The notes beneath the pieces were generated by a model, which ran no database searches, had not been told where the DNA came from, and saw nothing but the letters and a program-made list of their open reading frames with translations. Below, piece by piece: positions 19,796-20,309 of a stretch of DNA of 20,309 bases (positions within the stretch are counted from its first letter, which is position 1; each line of letters starts with the position of its first letter). The stretch comes from a virus. Position numbers and translations under genes: made by a program. The stretch lies in the IMG/VR virus record IMGVR_UViG_3300034198_026716, positions 1 to 20,309 of that record. One strand, 5' to 3'.

Positions 19796-19818
19796 TATAT
19801 AAGATGGCTCTTTATATA
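19796..19818. promoter_or_regulatory. Overlapping divergent promoter between M28 and terminase genes
   Basis: The plus strand has TATATAAG at 19796-19803, 37 bases before the terminase GTG. The minus strand has TATATAAA at 19811-19818, 39 bases before the M28 ATG. The boxes face outward past one another within a 53-base gap, so simultaneous use of both would be mutually exclusive or competitive. Confidence 0.55.
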
Positions 19819-19832
19819 GAGTAAGGTGGACC

Positions 19833-20309
19833 GTGGATCAGCCAACATTTTTTAAAAGCGTCAAAGAATCAGCTTGGCGTGGCAATTTCAAATCGTTGAA
19901 AGAATATTACCAGTTGGGTGGAAACATGTACCCAAATACTGGTCGTTATGAATTTGATCCACGATACTATGAATTCAACAAATACGAGCTTGAAATCGAT
20001 CCAGATGAGCCGATGGATGCCGTTGAAAATTACGATGCAGCACGCAGAAAAAAGGAAATCATCAAGTGTACTGAAAGTTTTTCATATTTTTGTCATAAGT
20101 ATGTCAAGATTTTGCATCCCATGCGGGGCTTGATTCCATTTGTTTTATTTAAATATCAGAAAAAAACTATTCACGACTATGAGAGCAACAGGTTTAACAT
20201 CATTTCAAAATTCCGGCAGGGCGGTCTGACAACAGTTACCTTGTTGTGGGGTTTGTGGCGTTGCATGTTTCAGCTAGATCAGCAGATCATGTTAATCTCA
20301 AAGACCGAC
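19833..20309 (+). CDS. 17: Terminase large subunit, gp17-like (N-terminal fragment)
   Basis: Partial gene running off the right edge; 159 codons are visible from GTG 19833, which follows AAGGTGG; no in-frame ATG precedes it. The first 80 residues are a charged N-terminal region. From about residue 83 the ATPase domain begins: FCHKYVKILHPMRGLIPFVL and then the adenine-side F-K-Y-Q-K at 106-110. The P-loop K-F-R-Q-G-G-L-T-T at 126-134 is followed by the strand IMLISKTD at the window edge. This K-F-R-Q-x-G-x-[ST]-T pattern is the deviant Walker A of T4-type large terminases, in which a basic residue before the loop stands in for the usual lysine. It powers DNA packaging through the portal. It is divergent from the M28 gene, unlike T4, where 17 and 20 are on the same strand. 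Confidence 0.9.
   Translation, partial: MDQPTFFKSVKESAWRGNFKSLKEYYQLGGNMYPNTGRYEFDPRYYEFNKYELEIDPDEPMDAVENYDAARRKKEIIKCTESFSYFCHKYVKILHPMRGLIPFVLFKYQKKTIHDYESNRFNIISKFRQGGLTTVTLLWGLWRCMFQLDQQIMLISKTD

Noticed and set aside
1-20309. tRNA genes, insertion sequences and attachment sites
   Set aside because: No cloverleaf-like segment, transposase or flanking direct repeats were noticed in the gaps, although no dedicated search could be run.

Overview
The window looks like part of the late structural region of a large T4-like tailed bacteriophage (Caudoviricetes, myovirus lineage). The diagnostic set is a T4-type capsid block in order on the minus strand: portal (gp20-like), a large probable prohead-core protein, prohead protease (gp21-like), scaffold (gp22-like) and the N-terminus of the major capsid protein (gp23-like, cut by the window edge). 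The N-terminus of a gp17-like large terminase lies at the other edge on the plus strand. Almost every gene has a strong AAGGAG-type ribosome binding site, and genes abut or overlap by a few bases. No tRNA, CRISPR array or insertion sequence was seen. The host cannot be named; a lipobox protein, a cleavable signal peptide and membrane-anchored peptidases suggest products acting in the cell envelope.

Layout, left to right. 1-1145: start of the major capsid gene and the scaffold gene, minus strand. 1146-2196: divergent promoters and a plus-strand LAGLIDADG-like homing endonuclease gene inserted between scaffold and protease. 2193-5024: an 80-residue protein with a capsid-targeting-like N-terminus, a terminator, the prohead protease and a 611-residue probable core protein. 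5186-5584: a plus-strand promoter and a second small protein with a capsid-targeting-like N-terminus. 5581-9602: a zinc-ribbon protein and the portal gene, which is interrupted by two in-frame inteins. One intein (231 residues) carries a helix-turn-helix-like insert; the other (412 residues) carries an intact-looking LAGLIDADG endonuclease.

9603-19779 is an accessory island between portal and terminase, where T4 keeps its tail sheath and tube genes. It holds a sulfotransferase-like protein, an M14 zinc carboxypeptidase, another small capsid-targeting-like protein, a secreted papain-like cysteine peptidase, an extremely acidic low-complexity protein, a DUF3568-like lipoprotein, a thermolysin-like HExxH metallopeptidase, a four-gene plus-strand run of unknown function ending at a terminator, a probable virion protein, a small basic protein, a ferritin-like protein, and a membrane-anchored M28 aminopeptidase whose stop overlaps the ferritin-like start. 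19780-20309: a compact divergent promoter and the terminase gene.

The capsid genes make a standard T4-type prohead: scaffold and core proteins are packed, then cut by the gp21-like protease, which in T4 cleaves after (I/L)-x-E. The small MKTF-type proteins are probably co-packaged cargo. The most unusual content is the group of four non-capsid peptidases of unrelated catalytic types, the doubly intein-split portal, and a repeated TATATAAG promoter-like element upstream of many starts that looks like this phage's version of the T4 late promoter.
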